Shown in pieces: positions 26,827 to 37,112 of a DNA stretch of 64,000 bases (the first letter of the stretch is position 1; every line of letters starts with the position of its first letter). The DNA lies in contig NZ_JAKFYR010000008.1 of the NCBI RefSeq assembly GCF_022554085.1, positions 124,001-188,000 of the forward strand. Direction: 5' to 3'. The notes beneath the pieces are model-generated. The model saw nothing but the letters and a program-made list of their open reading frames with translations. It did no database searches and was not told the DNA's origin. Origin of the DNA: Rhodococcus sp. CH91 (GTDB lineage Bacteria > Actinomycetota > Actinomycetes > Mycobacteriales > Mycobacteriaceae). Made by a program: the position numbers and the translations under genes.

Positions 26827-28413
26827 TCAGCCCTGCAGGGCGCGGAGGTCCTTCCGGAGGATCTTGCCGGCAGCGGACTTCGGCACGATGTCGATGAACT
26901 CCACCTGCCGCACCTTCTTGTGGGGCGCGACACGTTCGGCCACGAACGCCATGATCTCGTCCTCGGTGATCGTCGCGTCCGGTTGACGTACGACGAACGC
27001 CTTGGGGACCTCTTCGCCTTCGTCGTCGTGGACCCCGATCACCGCGGCATCGGCGACCTGCGGATGCGTGAGCAGCAGTGCCTCCAGTTCTGCGGGAGGA
27101 ACCTGGTAGCCCTTGTACTTGATGAGTTCCTTGAGCCGATCGACGATCCGGACGACACCGTGCGCATCGACAGTGGCGATGTCACCCGTGTGGAGGAAGC
27201 CGTCCTCGTCGAGCGTATCGGCCGTGGCCTCGGGGTTACCGAGATATCCGGCCATGACGTTCGGCCCCTTGCACCAGAGTTCACCGGGCGCGGACACACC
27301 TTCGTCCGTGGGGTACTCCACTTCCTCACCGGTCGCGGGATCGACGATCTTGCACTCCATGTTGGCGATGGTCGGGCCGACCGCATCCAACTCGGTCTCG
27401 TTGTCGTCGAAGGGAATCGCATGCGACACCGGGCTCAGCTCCGACATCCCGTAACCCTGCCGGACGTTGCAGCCGAGACGCTCGGCGACCGCTCCGGCGA
27501 GTTCCTTGTCGAGAGGGGCGGCACCGGAGAAGATCGTGTGCACGCTCGACAGGTCGTACTGATCGACGAGCGGATGCTTCGCGAGCGCCACCGCGACCGG
27601 CGGAGCGATGAAGACGTACGTGCACTTGTGACCGGAGATGACGGTGAGGAAGTCGACGAGGTCGAATTTCGGCATCGTCACCAGCGCCGCACGGTTGTGC
27701 AGCGCCGCGTTCAACAGGACGGTCATGCCGTAGATGTGGAAGAACGGAAGCACCGCGAGCACGCGATCGTCGGCCCCGATACCCATACGCGGCTCGATCT
27801 GGGAGACATTGGCGACGAGATTGCGATGCGTGAGCATCACACCCTTGGGCCGCCCGGTCGTGCCCGAGGAGTAGGGCAGCACCGCGAGATGGGTCGCCGG
27901 ATCGAAATCGACGGCCGGGGCCGGGGCGCCTTCGGCGAGGAGATCACGCAGGGAGGGGTGGCCCTCCGCCCCGTCGAGCACGATGAGCAGCTCGTCGGGT
28001 ATCCCGGCGGCCACGGCGGCCTCCTTCGCCTGAGGAAGGAACGGCGAGACCGTGAACAGCGCGGTCGCGCCGGAGTCGTCGAGCTGCTTCGAGATCTCCC
28101 CCGCGGTGTAGAGGGCGTTGATCGTCGTTGCGGTGGCACCGGATCGCAGGATGCCGTGGAAGACGGAGGCGAAGGCCGGCACATTGGGAGCCAGGAGTCC
28201 GACGACGGTGCCGACCCCGAGACCGCGGGCTGCGAGCGCACCGGCCACGGCGTCGACCTGACCGACGAGGGTCCGGTAGTCCGTCACCGCGCCGGACGCC
28301 CCGTCGATCAACGCCGGCCGGGCGAGATCGGACTCGTCGAGCGAACCGAAGAGGAAGTCGTAGACACTCGATGCCGGGATGTCGACGTCGGGAAAGGGAC
28401 TGCGGAAACTCAT
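26827..28413 (-). CDS. AMP-dependent acyl/aryl-CoA synthetase (4-coumarate-CoA ligase-like)
   Basis: A 528-residue ATP-dependent CoA ligase. Motifs are LPYSSGTTGRPKGVMLTHRN (P-loop), QGYGMSELSP, GELWCKGPNVMAGY, DGFLHTGDIATVD and the C-terminal PKSAAGKILRKDLR lysine. The closest functional type by eye is 4-coumarate/medium-chain acyl-CoA ligase; the substrate is unknown. GGAGG lies six bases before the ATG at 28413, which is therefore preferred over an ATG two codons upstream. A perfect CRP/GlxR palindrome lies 70-85 bases upstream. Confidence 0.9.
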   Translation of the reverse strand: MSFRSPFPDVDIPASSVYDFLFGSLDESDLARPALIDGASGAVTDYRTLVGQVDAVAGALAARGLGVGTVVGLLAPNVPAFASVFHGILRSGATATTINALYTAGEISKQLDDSGATALFTVSPFLPQAKEAAVAAGIPDELLIVLDGAEGHPSLRDLLAEGAPAPAVDFDPATHLAVLPYSSGTTGRPKGVMLTHRNLVANVSQIEPRMGIGADDRVLAVLPFFHIYGMTVLLNAALHNRAALVTMPKFDLVDFLTVISGHKCTYVFIAPPVAVALAKHPLVDQYDLSSVHTIFSGAAPLDKELAGAVAERLGCNVRQGYGMSELSPVSHAIPFDDNETELDAVGPTIANMECKIVDPATGEEVEYPTDEGVSAPGELWCKGPNVMAGYLGNPEATADTLDEDGFLHTGDIATVDAHGVVRIVDRLKELIKYKGYQVPPAELEALLLTHPQVADAAVIGVHDDEGEEVPKAFVVRQPDATITEDEIMAFVAERVAPHKKVRQVEFIDIVPKSAAGKILRKDLRALQG

Positions 28414-28482
28414 TCTCATCCTCCGAGCTCTGTGGCTGGCACGCGGTGCCGACATTCGGTCGACGCCACCCTACCGCAGCGA

Positions 28483-28498
28483 TGTGAAGCCGGTCACA
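28483..28498. promoter_or_regulatory. Perfect CRP/GlxR-type site upstream of the CoA ligase
   Basis: TGTGAAGCCGGTCACA matches TGTGAnnnnnnTCACA at all ten positions. It lies 70-85 bases before the ligase start, in the upstream region of the minus-strand gene. Confidence 0.7.
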
Positions 28499-28563
28499 GA
28501 GGCATGTGAGGATAGCCCCCGAACACGACCTTCCGTGTCGCCCTTCACTCTCCGGACGCGAAC

Positions 28564-28597
28564 GGGCCCCGCGTGCGACGAATCGCACACGGGGCCC
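28564..28597 (-). terminator. Terminator hairpin of rpf
   Basis: GGGCCCCGCGTGCGA pairs with TCGCACACGGGGCCC, one mismatch, loop CGAA. It lies just after the rpf stop codon in the rpf direction. Confidence 0.75.
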
Positions 28598-28642
28598 GGC
28601 ACGCTACCCGAGCTGCGCTCGGACGCTCGACGTGAGCTCGGC

Positions 28643-29330
<688 letters not shown>

Positions 29331-29346
29331 TGTGAGGAGCGTCACA
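29331..29346. promoter_or_regulatory. Perfect CRP/GlxR-type site upstream of rpf
   Basis: TGTGAGGAGCGTCACA matches TGTGAnnnnnnTCACA fully. It lies about 360 bases upstream of the rpf start and 70 beyond the YbjN gene stop, in the rpf promoter region. CRP regulation of rpfA is known in M. tuberculosis. Confidence 0.75.
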
Positions 29347-29415
29347 TTTTCGCGGGGTTCGGACCTCTCGAACCGGACAACATCACGCCGATGACAACGC
29401 CGATTCCGCGCCGGA

Positions 29416-29991
29416 TCAACCGTTCGTCTCGCGCCGGTCGTCGATATCGCCGCTCACATCACGATCGATATCGTCGCTCGCATCACCCTCGAACGGCGTC
29501 CCGGTCTCCTCCTCGATGAGATGCCGGAAAGGCTCGAGATTGCGCAGCGGCTCACCGCGGGAGACACGCCACTCCCATTCGCGCTTGATCGACGTGATGA
29601 ATCCGATACCCAGAATGATGTTGAAGTCGTAGTCCGCAGCCTCGAGGACCTGCCCGAGGACCGCGTCGATCTCCTCGGGTGTCACCGCATGCTCGGCGAT
29701 ACGGCCGACGAGATAGATGTCACCGACCTTGTCCAGGGTGTAGGCCACCCCGTACAGCCGGCGATTCCGCCGCAGCAGATAGCGATAGACCGATTCGAAG
29801 TTCTCGTCCGGCTTGCGGCACACGAACGCCTCGACCCGCACACCGTGCTGTCCGACACTGAGCAAGGTCGTGGTGCGGAGCTTCTTCTCGCCGGGAAGCT
29901 CGACGACGAAGTGCCCGCCCTCCTTGAGGGAGAATTCGAGCTCACGATCCCGCAGCGTCGATTCGATCAGTTCGATGAGCCGGCCGGTCAT
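29416..29991 (-). CDS. YbjN-domain protein coupled to mshA
   Basis: A 191-residue soluble protein of the YbjN/type III chaperone-like fold: [78 protein letters not shown] and [19 protein letters not shown]. The acidic tail has many Asp residues. The ATG at 29991 overlaps the mshA stop as ATGA, so it is made with MshA, as in M. tuberculosis (Rv0487 after mshA, recalled). Function unknown; possibly a chaperone or regulator tied to mycothiol synthesis. Confidence 0.85.
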   Translation of the reverse strand: MTGRLIELIESTLRDRELEFSLKEGGHFVVELPGEKKLRTTTLLSVGQHGVRVEAFVCRKPDENFESVYRYLLRRNRRLYGVAYTLDKVGDIYLVGRIAEHAVTPEEIDAVLGQVLEAADYDFNIILGIGFITSIKREWEWRVSRGEPLRNLEPFRHLIEEETGTPFEGDASDDIDRDVSGDIDDRRETNG

Positions 29992-31322
29992 GCAGTGACA
30001 CCTCTCGTACGTCGCAACTTCCACACCCCGCGCTGCCGGCGGAGCGAATGCTCGCCCGCGCCGAAGCCGCGGTTGCGTCTCATCCCTGCTCGCCGGTAAC
30101 TCTCGAGCAGGCCTTCCGCGGTGTGTTCCCACGAGAAGGACTCCGCATGCACGGGTGCCGCCGCCGCGAACCGCGCGCGCCGATCGGGATCACCCACGAG
30201 AGAACGCAATGCCGCCGCCCAGTCGTCGATGCGGTGTCCCTCGACGAGCATTCCGGTCTCCCCGTCGCGGACCGCCACACCGAGTCCGCCCACGTTCGCG
30301 GCCAGCACCGGAGTGCCGCATGCCTGCGCCTCGATCGCGACGAGACCGAACGACTCCGAATAGCTCGGCACGGCAACGAGATCGGCCGCACGGTAGACCT
30401 GTACGAGACGGTCCGGCGGTTGCGGCGGAAGGAAGGTGACCCGCGACGAGATCCCCAGTGCGGACGCGAGTTGGATGAGCGCGTCGGGCCGTTCGAGTCC
30501 GGTACCCGAAGGGCCTCCCACGATCAGGACGTGCAACGGAAGGTCGGGCGCATCGGCGAGGGCCCGCGCCGCGGCTTCGAGCAGCACGTCCGGGGCCTTC
30601 AGCGGCTGGATCCGGCCGACGAACGCGACGACGGTCTCCCGGGGGTCGAGCCCGAGTCCTGCGCGCGCCGCCACCCGGTCGCCGGGACGGTACCGGTTCA
30701 GGTCGGCGCCCGGAGCGACGACGTCGATCTTCGCGGGGGCGGCTCCGTAGATCCGCTCGAGCTGACCCGCCTCGTCCTCGGTGTTGGCCACCAGCCGGTC
30801 GGACTCCGCGACGACCTGCTGTTCCCCGATCTGGCGGGCCGCCGGTTCCGGGGTGTCCCCTGCGGCGAGCGAGGCGTTCTTCACCGCCGCGAGTGTGTGC
30901 GCCGTGTGTACGAGGGGTACGCCCCAGCGGTCGCGCGCGAGCCAGCCCACCTGGCCGGAGAGCCAGTAGTGCGAGTGCACCAGATCGTAATAGCCCTGCG
31001 GGTGGCGTGCTTCCTCGCGCAGGACGCCTGCGGCGAAGGCACACAGTTGCGTCGGCAGGTCGTGTTTGTCGAGTCCTTCGAAGGGGCCGGCCTCGATGTT
31101 GCGGACGAGCACCCCCGGCGCCGCCTGCTGCACGGCGGGATCGGCCGACGAGGTCGCACGGGTGAAGATCTCGACTTCGACCCCACGACGCGCGAGCTCG
31201 ACGGCGGTCTGCAGGACGTACACGTTCATACCGCCTGCGTCCCCGGTTCCGGGCTGTGCCAGCGGCGAGGTGTGGACCGAGATCACGGCCACGCGATGCG
31301 GGCGGCTGGGCTGGGACGTCAC
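29988..31322 (-). CDS. mshA: D-inositol-3-phosphate glycosyltransferase (mycothiol synthesis)
   Basis: GT-B glycosyltransferase of family GT4 that transfers N-acetylglucosamine from UDP-GlcNAc to inositol-3-phosphate, the first step of mycothiol synthesis. The 444 residues contain the MshA N-terminal signature [75 protein letters not shown] and the EX7E motif [20 protein letters not shown]. The start is GTG at 31322, overlapping the upstream hydrolase stop as GTGA. Downstream it overlaps the YbjN gene. This places mshA within a four-gene coupled unit. Confidence 0.96.
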   Translation of the reverse strand: MTSQPSRPHRVAVISVHTSPLAQPGTGDAGGMNVYVLQTAVELARRGVEVEIFTRATSSADPAVQQAAPGVLVRNIEAGPFEGLDKHDLPTQLCAFAAGVLREEARHPQGYYDLVHSHYWLSGQVGWLARDRWGVPLVHTAHTLAAVKNASLAAGDTPEPAARQIGEQQVVAESDRLVANTEDEAGQLERIYGAAPAKIDVVAPGADLNRYRPGDRVAARAGLGLDPRETVVAFVGRIQPLKAPDVLLEAAARALADAPDLPLHVLIVGGPSGTGLERPDALIQLASALGISSRVTFLPPQPPDRLVQVYRAADLVAVPSYSESFGLVAIEAQACGTPVLAANVGGLGVAVRDGETGMLVEGHRIDDWAAALRSLVGDPDRRARFAAAAPVHAESFSWEHTAEGLLESYRRAGMRRNRGFGAGEHSLRRQRGVWKLRRTRGVTA

Positions 31323-32209
31323 CCCTCCATACTGCCCTGCCCGGGTTCGACCCGCGTCTCCGACTCCGGGAGTGCCTTCCGGGCGAACTCCCTCACCTCG
31401 GCCACGAACCTGTCCGGATCCTCGACGAACGGCCCGTGGTCCACGCCCTCCCAGATCGAGGTCGTGGGGCGCCGCAGCAGGGACGCGGCGTGGTGCGCGG
31501 CGGAGACGTCGACGACCGAATCCTGTGCACCGTGCAACACGAGGACCGGCAGATCCAGCCGCGTGAGCAGTTCGTCGTTGCTCACGGCACGGTCGAACAG
31601 GGCGGCCCGGACCCGGGGAGGCGTGCCGAGGGAGGCACCGAACAGGGCCTGGGAGACAGCGCCCTTGCCCCCCACCGGACCGGTGAGCGCGTTCCCGAAC
31701 GAGCCGAGTGCGCGCACGGCCTCGCGCGGATCCTCCGACATCGCGGCAGGGATCGCGGCGCGCATCGCGGCGCCGACCCGTCCGCCCTTCTCCCCCCGGC
31801 CGATGCTGGTGATGGCCCCGACCAGGATCAGCCCGGCCACCGCGCCGGAACCGTGGACGGCGAGATAATCGCAGATCACCAGGCCCCCGTACGACCAGCC
31901 GAGCAGTACCGCAGGGTTCGTCGCCGAGACGTTCTCGGCGTCGAGGACCGCGGCGAGATCACCCGCCCACGCGTCGCGATCGTCGTATCCGGCTTCCGGA
32001 GCCTGGGAGTATCCGTGTCCGCGCAGGTCGACGGCGATCACACGGAAGTCCTCGGCGAGCGCTTCCAGAACGGGCTCACCCCAGCACCGCGACGACTGTG
32101 CCCACCCGTGCAGCAGCACGAGGGCCGGTGCGTCGTCGGAACCGAAAGTCCGGTAGACGAGGGACGTGCCGTCGCCGCCGATCACTTCACGCACTGCCAT
32201 GCGGGTCAC
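31319..32209 (-). CDS. Alpha/beta-fold hydrolase in the mshA operon
   Basis: A 296-residue hydrolase from GTG 32209, or 293 from ATG 32200. The oxyanion region reads [19 protein letters not shown], the nucleophile elbow [19 protein letters not shown] (serine), and the C-terminal acid and histidine are in [19 protein letters not shown] and [14 protein letters not shown] 32209 shares GTGA with the stop of the MFS gene, in keeping with the operon's overlap style. No substrate is implied; it resembles haloperoxidase/esterase-type hydrolases. Confidence 0.87.
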   Translation of the reverse strand: MTRMAVREVIGGDGTSLVYRTFGSDDAPALVLLHGWAQSSRCWGEPVLEALAEDFRVIAVDLRGHGYSQAPEAGYDDRDAWAGDLAAVLDAENVSATNPAVLLGWSYGGLVICDYLAVHGSGAVAGLILVGAITSIGRGEKGGRVGAAMRAAIPAAMSEDPREAVRALGSFGNALTGPVGGKGAVSQALFGASLGTPPRVRAALFDRAVSNDELLTRLDLPVLVLHGAQDSVVDVSAAHHAASLLRRPTTSIWEGVDHGPFVEDPDRFVAEVREFARKALPESETRVEPGQGSMEG

Positions 32210-33399
32210 TCTAACCGGGCCCGGAGGTGGACGACCGTCGCGCACGCGAACGCCACGATTCCTGCGGCGACGGCCACGGTGTAGCCGGTACCGGCCCCGG
32301 CCCTGTCGATGACCTGCCCCACGAGCGCCGATCCCGCGGCGATGCCCACGCCGAGTCCGGCGACCGTCCAGGTGATGCTCTCGGTGAGTTGCCCCGCCGG
32401 CACGACCTGCTGGGTCAGCGACGTCGCGACGATCATGATGGGCGAGATCGCACAGCCGGCGACGAAGTACAGCACCGCCAGCACCGGCACCGACCCGGCG
32501 AGCAGCAGCGGAGACAGCAGGACTGCGAGAACCGCTGTGGCGATGAGCAACTGGCGGGCCGGAGCATCCGAACCCACCCGGCTACCGAAGACGAGCCCGC
32601 TCGTCGCCGAGCCTGTCGCGAACAACGCGAGCGCGAGAGTCGCGGCCCCGGGAGCGCCCTGTTCGGCCGTGAACGCGACGGCCGCGACGTCGATCACTCC
32701 GAAGACCGCGCCCACGGCGACCATCATGACGACGATCGACAGGAGGACGGGCAGCCGCAGGAGGCTCGTCCTCGTTTCTCCGCCGGTGTGTGGGCGGACG
32801 GGCGGCTCGGTAGCGCGCTGGGCAGCGAGGATCACGGTGCCCACCAGAAGCAGCACGGCACCGAGCAGTGGGCCCGCCTCGGGGAACACCGACACGCTCA
32901 GTCCCACCGACAGCACGGGGCCGACGATGAAGCACACCTCGTCGACGACTGCCTCGAGCGCGAAGGCGGTGCGAAGCCGGGGCGTGCCGCCGTACAACTG
33001 CGTCCACCGCGCCCGCACCATCGCGCCGATCGTGGGCATGAGGCCCGCGGGGATCGCGCACACGAACAACCACGCGGTGGGGGCATCGAATCGGACTCCC
33101 GCGAGCATCGCGAGGGTGGAGGCCGCGCTGACGGAGGCCGCGGCGGGCAGGATCCGATGCTGGCCGTACCGGTCGACCGCACGCGAGACCAACGGTGTGA
33201 GCACGGCGTACGAAAGGGCGAACAATGCCGAGAGCGCGCCACCTAGCGCATAATTCCCCTCGAGCTGCGAGAACATCGTGACGATGCCGATCCCGACCAT
33301 CGCGATCGGCAGGCGCGCCACGAATCCCGCGAGGCAGAACGCCGCTGCCCCCGGTGCTGCGAACAACTCTCGGTACGAGCCGCCCTTGTGTCCTGTCAC
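32206..33399 (-). CDS. Major facilitator superfamily transporter
   Basis: A 397-residue protein with about twelve hydrophobic segments. Residues near loop 2-3 read VSRAVDRYGQHRILP, the MFS motif A region. Representative helices are AAFCLAGFVARLPIAMVGIG, VLLSIVVMMVAVGAVFGVI and LLIATAVLAVLLSPLLLAG. The preferred start is GTG 33399 (VTGHKGGSYRELFAAPG) with AAGGA upstream; the frame is open for 54 more codons but that part is unlike MFS N-termini. It is the first gene of the MFS-hydrolase-mshA-YbjN unit. The substrate is unknown; small-molecule efflux is typical of this group. Confidence 0.88.
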   Translation of the reverse strand: MTGHKGGSYRELFAAPGAAAFCLAGFVARLPIAMVGIGIVTMFSQLEGNYALGGALSALFALSYAVLTPLVSRAVDRYGQHRILPAAASVSAASTLAMLAGVRFDAPTAWLFVCAIPAGLMPTIGAMVRARWTQLYGGTPRLRTAFALEAVVDEVCFIVGPVLSVGLSVSVFPEAGPLLGAVLLLVGTVILAAQRATEPPVRPHTGGETRTSLLRLPVLLSIVVMMVAVGAVFGVIDVAAVAFTAEQGAPGAATLALALFATGSATSGLVFGSRVGSDAPARQLLIATAVLAVLLSPLLLAGSVPVLAVLYFVAGCAISPIMIVATSLTQQVVPAGQLTESITWTVAGLGVGIAAGSALVGQVIDRAGAGTGYTVAVAAGIVAFACATVVHLRARLE

Positions 33400-33588
33400 G
33401 TCCTTCTCACGTTCTCTTCGATGATCGATGCCCTGATCCGGCGCGAACAACGGTATGGCCGGGCGCGAGCGCCTCCGCGTCCGGGGAGCCGGAGACCGCG
33501 GACGAATGCGCACAACCTGTGAGACGAACGTCCATCCTGGGTACAGGGAAGGCACGGACATCGGCGGAACGGCAGAACGGAGCTGGGC

Positions 33589-34686
33589 ATGAATGCGTAC
33601 GGCGGGTTCTCACCGAAGGGCCTGTGGACGCGTTATCGCGCGTCGGGAGCCGATCTGCCCTTCGGGGATCCGCTCGCTGCCCACGACGTCGCGATGGAGG
33701 GTTACTTCTGGCGGTTCACCCAGCCGGAGACAGGCCGCGTCGTGATCGCGCTCTGCGGGGTCAACCGTGCCGATGCCATACCGGCCGTCGAGGACGCACC
33801 GGATCCGGCCGGCACCGGTCCGCGGTGGGCGACGCTGGGCCTGGCCGCTCATCCGGGTGGCTTCCTGCGCACCACCGCGCACCCGATGGCCGCCGCCGAT
33901 CCCGGCCGGCTCGGTGCGTCCGCGGGTGACGCCTTCCGCGGCGACAGTGGACGCGTGTGGATGGATCTCGGAGACGACGCCCGCCTCGACGTGCGGGTGT
34001 CGGCACTGCGGCCGTGGCCGCGACGCCGTTTCGGCGCCTCGAGCGTGTTCCACTCCGTCCCGGCACTGAACCAGTACTGGCATTCGTGGCTGCTCGGGGG
34101 CGAGGTGGAGGGCTACGCGATCCTCGGAGACGAGAAGTGGGATCTGACCGGATCACAGGTCTACGGCGAGAAGAACTGGGGCAAGGGCGGTTTCCCGGAA
34201 TCGTGGTGGTGGGGTCAGGCCCAGGGCTTCGCCGATGCGCGTGCCTGCGTGGCCTTCGCCGGCGGGCAGGTGCATTCGGGTCCGCTCCGCACCGAGGTGA
34301 CCGCCGTGGTGGTCGCGCTCCCGGACGGACGCGTGGTGCGGCTGGGCAATCCCGTCACCTCGCCCGTCCACGCGACCGTCACCGACGAGAGCTGGGTCCT
34401 GCGCGGCCGCAATGCGCGATGGAGCGTGGAGATCTCGGCGAGTTCGCCGATCGGTGCGGCACACGTGCTGCCGGTCCCTCTGCCTGCGGAACGGCGCAAC
34501 GTGGCCGGATCGATCGAGCACCTGGGTGGTTCGATGAAGGTGACCGTCCGTGAACGCGGCAGGCTGGCGTGGGAGGACGAATCCTCGCTGGCCGCGCTCG
34601 AACACGGTGGCCTCGACCGGGCCCGGGCCGAACTCGACCGCCGCGGCGCGGCCGCGGACGCGACGGACGCACCACCGGTCGTGTGA
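33589..34686 (+). CDS. Tocopherol-cyclase-like (lipocalin-type) protein
   Basis: A 365-residue protein with the diagnostic block QVYGEKNWGKGGFPESWWWG followed by QAQGFADARACVAFAGG, matching the EKNWG...FP..WWW signature of tocopherol cyclase-family proteins (lipocalin-like beta barrels). FHSVPALNQYWHSWLLGG precedes it. Tocopherol is not expected here, so the bacterial role is unknown; the fold suggests binding or modification of a lipid or quinone. ATG at 33589, with TTACTTCTGGCGG-type coding typical of the genome. It is divergent from the MFS gene. Confidence 0.82.
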   Translation: MNAYGGFSPKGLWTRYRASGADLPFGDPLAAHDVAMEGYFWRFTQPETGRVVIALCGVNRADAIPAVEDAPDPAGTGPRWATLGLAAHPGGFLRTTAHPMAAADPGRLGASAGDAFRGDSGRVWMDLGDDARLDVRVSALRPWPRRRFGASSVFHSVPALNQYWHSWLLGGEVEGYAILGDEKWDLTGSQVYGEKNWGKGGFPESWWWGQAQGFADARACVAFAGGQVHSGPLRTEVTAVVVALPDGRVVRLGNPVTSPVHATVTDESWVLRGRNARWSVEISASSPIGAAHVLPVPLPAERRNVAGSIEHLGGSMKVTVRERGRLAWEDESSLAALEHGGLDRARAELDRRGAAADATDAPPVV

Positions 34687-34720
34687 GCCCGGTCGTCGTG
34701 TGAGGACATGCCGGTTCCGA

Positions 34721-36049
34721 TCAGATGTCGGCGCGCTTCATCGCTGCGAGCGGATCCGAGTACAGGGAGCTGAGCGAGACCACACCCGCCGCGTGGGCCT
34801 GCACCCGATTCCCGAAGCCGGTGATACGAATGTCCTTGCGAGGGAGTGTCGTCGACGTCGAGAAGGCCCGGGCGACATGTGGAACCGCGGCCGGATACTC
34901 GGTGAAGGCCTGACCGCCGAGCACGACCCGGTCGGGATTGAAGAGATCGCGCAGCATCCCGACGGTACGGCCGAGTACCGTGGCCCGCTCGACGAGCAGC
35001 CCGTGAGCCGATTCGGAGCCCTCGCGGGCGAGCCGGTAGAGCGACTGGACGGTGACGTCGTCGCGGTCGGCGAGGATGCCCTCCGCGCGGGCCCGCTGCA
35101 CGACGGCCCGATCGCTCACGGTTGCCTCGAGGCAGCCCGTTCCGCCGCACGAGCACCGAGCCGACGACCCGGTGGGAAAGTGCGTGACCGAACCCGGCCC
35201 GCCGGCAGGGGTGTGCACTTTGCCGTCGAAAGTGATGGCCACACCGGCAGTTTCACGCACATAGAAGTACAGTCCGGTGCCCTTGATCTCGGGGACGTCG
35301 CGGTCGGGGGTGAGCAGCAACTCGGACGCGGCCATCGCCTCGACGTGCGCGGCCACCGAAACCGGAAGACCCAATCCCCCACCCACGATCGCTCCGACGG
35401 GAGCATCGACCCAGCCCAGGCGCGGATGCGTCACGACAGCAGTCGTCGAATCCACCCGTCCACCGAGCGCCACGCCTGCCCACAGCGGGATCCGGCGGTG
35501 CCACCTCCCCGCGAAAGCCTTGGCGCTCGCGGTGATCGAGGCGAGCGCGACCTCCTGGTCACCTGCCGGAGTCGGCACCTCGACCGCCCCGATGATCCGG
35601 CCGCGGAGATCGCTCGCGACGATGCCCGTGGTGACCGCACCGATGTGGATACCGATCGTGAGGTAACGCTCGTGGTCGACCTCCACCGGAACACGTGGAC
35701 GGCCGACCGCACCCGACTCGGCGAGATCGGCGCGCTCGCGCAGCAGACCTGCGGACAACAGGGCCGCGACCTGCCGGTTGACGGTCGCGATGCTCGATCC
35801 GGTGATCTTCGCGATGACATCGCGTGAGACCGGTCCGCGGTTGGCGGCGACACGGAAGACCGAGGCGCCGGTGCCGTCTGCGATACGCAGGTCCGGGGGG
35901 ACGATCCGGATCCGGTTCGCGGCGCGGGGGCTGCGGGGCCGGGCCACGCCCACGCGAGTCGATCCGCGGACCGTGGAAGTGGCGGGACGGCGGGGAGCCG
36001 TCGAACGGGAGGGGCGGGAAACGGACGGCGAGACAGTGGGAACCGACAC
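34721..36049 (-). CDS. ROK-family transcriptional regulator (Rv0485-like)
   Basis: A 442-residue regulator. After a Ser/Arg/Pro-rich N-terminus, a winged helix is visible (GPVSRDVIAKITGSSIATVN then RQVAALLSAGLLRER), followed by the ROK sugar-kinase-like domain with TIGIHIGAVTTGIVASDLRG and the zinc-binding signature SARCSCGGTGCLEATVS. The GTG at 36049 has AAGGA eight bases upstream. The mycobacterial counterpart Rv0485 (recalled) controls PE/PPE genes; the target here is unknown. Confidence 0.88.
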   Translation of the reverse strand: MSVPTVSPSVSRPSRSTAPRRPATSTVRGSTRVGVARPRSPRAANRIRIVPPDLRIADGTGASVFRVAANRGPVSRDVIAKITGSSIATVNRQVAALLSAGLLRERADLAESGAVGRPRVPVEVDHERYLTIGIHIGAVTTGIVASDLRGRIIGAVEVPTPAGDQEVALASITASAKAFAGRWHRRIPLWAGVALGGRVDSTTAVVTHPRLGWVDAPVGAIVGGGLGLPVSVAAHVEAMAASELLLTPDRDVPEIKGTGLYFYVRETAGVAITFDGKVHTPAGGPGSVTHFPTGSSARCSCGGTGCLEATVSDRAVVQRARAEGILADRDDVTVQSLYRLAREGSESAHGLLVERATVLGRTVGMLRDLFNPDRVVLGGQAFTEYPAAVPHVARAFSTSTTLPRKDIRITGFGNRVQAHAAGVVSLSSLYSDPLAAMKRADI

Positions 36050-36247
36050 GGCGCTGATCCTTGGCTGCTGATCCGGCCACGAGGACCGGAATACGGGCGG
36101 GAGACGATCGGCGCACCGAATCACCCGGCATGCGGGGAGACCCGGAGAAGGGGCCCGCACGAAAGAAGGAGGATCGGTGCGGAGTTACTTTCCGCAGCAG
36201 CGACAACAGAGTTCGCGCGCCAGAGGCAGCCGTGATCCCAGCGCGGC

Positions 36248-36263
36248 GGTCACATAGGTGACC
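36248..36263. promoter_or_regulatory. 16-bp palindrome in the ROK/TetR intergenic region
   Basis: GGTCACATAGGTGACC has perfect 6-bp arms. It lies about 200 bases upstream of the ROK gene, in the 300-base gene-free stretch 36050-36349, where I see nothing else. It is a possible operator for one of the two flanking regulators. Confidence 0.45.
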
Positions 36264-36349
36264 CGCGGGGCGGAGACATGGCCGACTGACATAGCGCTCA
36301 AACTATCGCCCGGGCGGCCCGGTGTCCACTCGTCGGGGTCGTCCGGCAT

Positions 36350-37030
36350 CTACCGTGCCGATCCCTCACCGCGTGCCTGCTCGGTTTCCGCGGACACCGG
36401 GGCGAGGAGCAATGCTTCCCACGCGTCCACCAGCGCCGCCAGCTCGGCCGTCGAAGGAGAGTCACCCAGGCGGTGCGAGCGCGCGAGCGCACTCACCGTC
36501 CCGGAGTACACGAGACGCAGTCGTTGCCCTGCGATGTCGTCGGGCAGATGCCCGAGGACTCGACGCAGCGCGGTCTCGGTCCTGCCGCCGCCCGCGGTCG
36601 CCGTGAGGCCGGTGACCGCCGTGGGCCCGGCGATACGGAAACACTCGGCGAACCGGTCGTGATCCGACAACCGGTCGAGGAACGGGACGAAGTGATTGTG
36701 GCGGCCGAGCGTGTTCGCGAACGGCCGGACGATCACCCACAGCAGGTCGCGCACCGACAACGCGTCCCGCGTCCGCAGCATCTCGGCGGCGAGCGCCTCA
36801 CGCTCGGCGTTCACGGCGGGCAGCCGGTGGGAGAAGACCGCGAGCAGCAACCCCTCCTTGTTGCCGAAGTAGTACCCCACGACCGACGAATTGTGCTGCC
36901 CGGCCGCCTTCCGGATGTCCGCCAGTGTGACGCCGTCGTATCCGCGGCGGGCGAACAGGCGTTCGGCCACTTCGACGAGTCGGATCCGGGTCTGTTCTCC
37001 CGAGTTGTACCGGCCACGGATGGTCGTCAT
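36350..37030 (-). CDS. TetR-family transcriptional regulator
   Basis: A 226-residue TetR protein: N-terminal HTH RIRLVEVAERLFARRGYDGV, then TLADIRKAAGQHNSSVVGYY and FGNKEGLLLAVFSHRLP. The C-terminal ligand domain is helical and unassigned. It is divergent from the SDR gene at 37113 with only 82 bases between starts, so the SDR is a plausible target. Confidence 0.9.
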   Translation of the reverse strand: MTTIRGRYNSGEQTRIRLVEVAERLFARRGYDGVTLADIRKAAGQHNSSVVGYYFGNKEGLLLAVFSHRLPAVNAEREALAAEMLRTRDALSVRDLLWVIVRPFANTLGRHNHFVPFLDRLSDHDRFAECFRIAGPTAVTGLTATAGGGRTETALRRVLGHLPDDIAGQRLRLVYSGTVSALARSHRLGDSPSTAELAALVDAWEALLLAPVSAETEQARGEGSAR

Positions 37031-37112
37031 GCGCGCGAGAGTAACCGCGCGGCAGCGAACCTGCAGGATGGGACGTTCGGCGGCATCCGGTGCACGACAC
37101 TACGATTGCCCC

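Noticed and set aside
28494-28509. A second CRP-like site TCACAGAGGCATGTGA
   Set aside because: The half-sites are inverted relative to the CRP/GlxR consensus; the neighbouring TGTGA-N6-TCACA is the better site.
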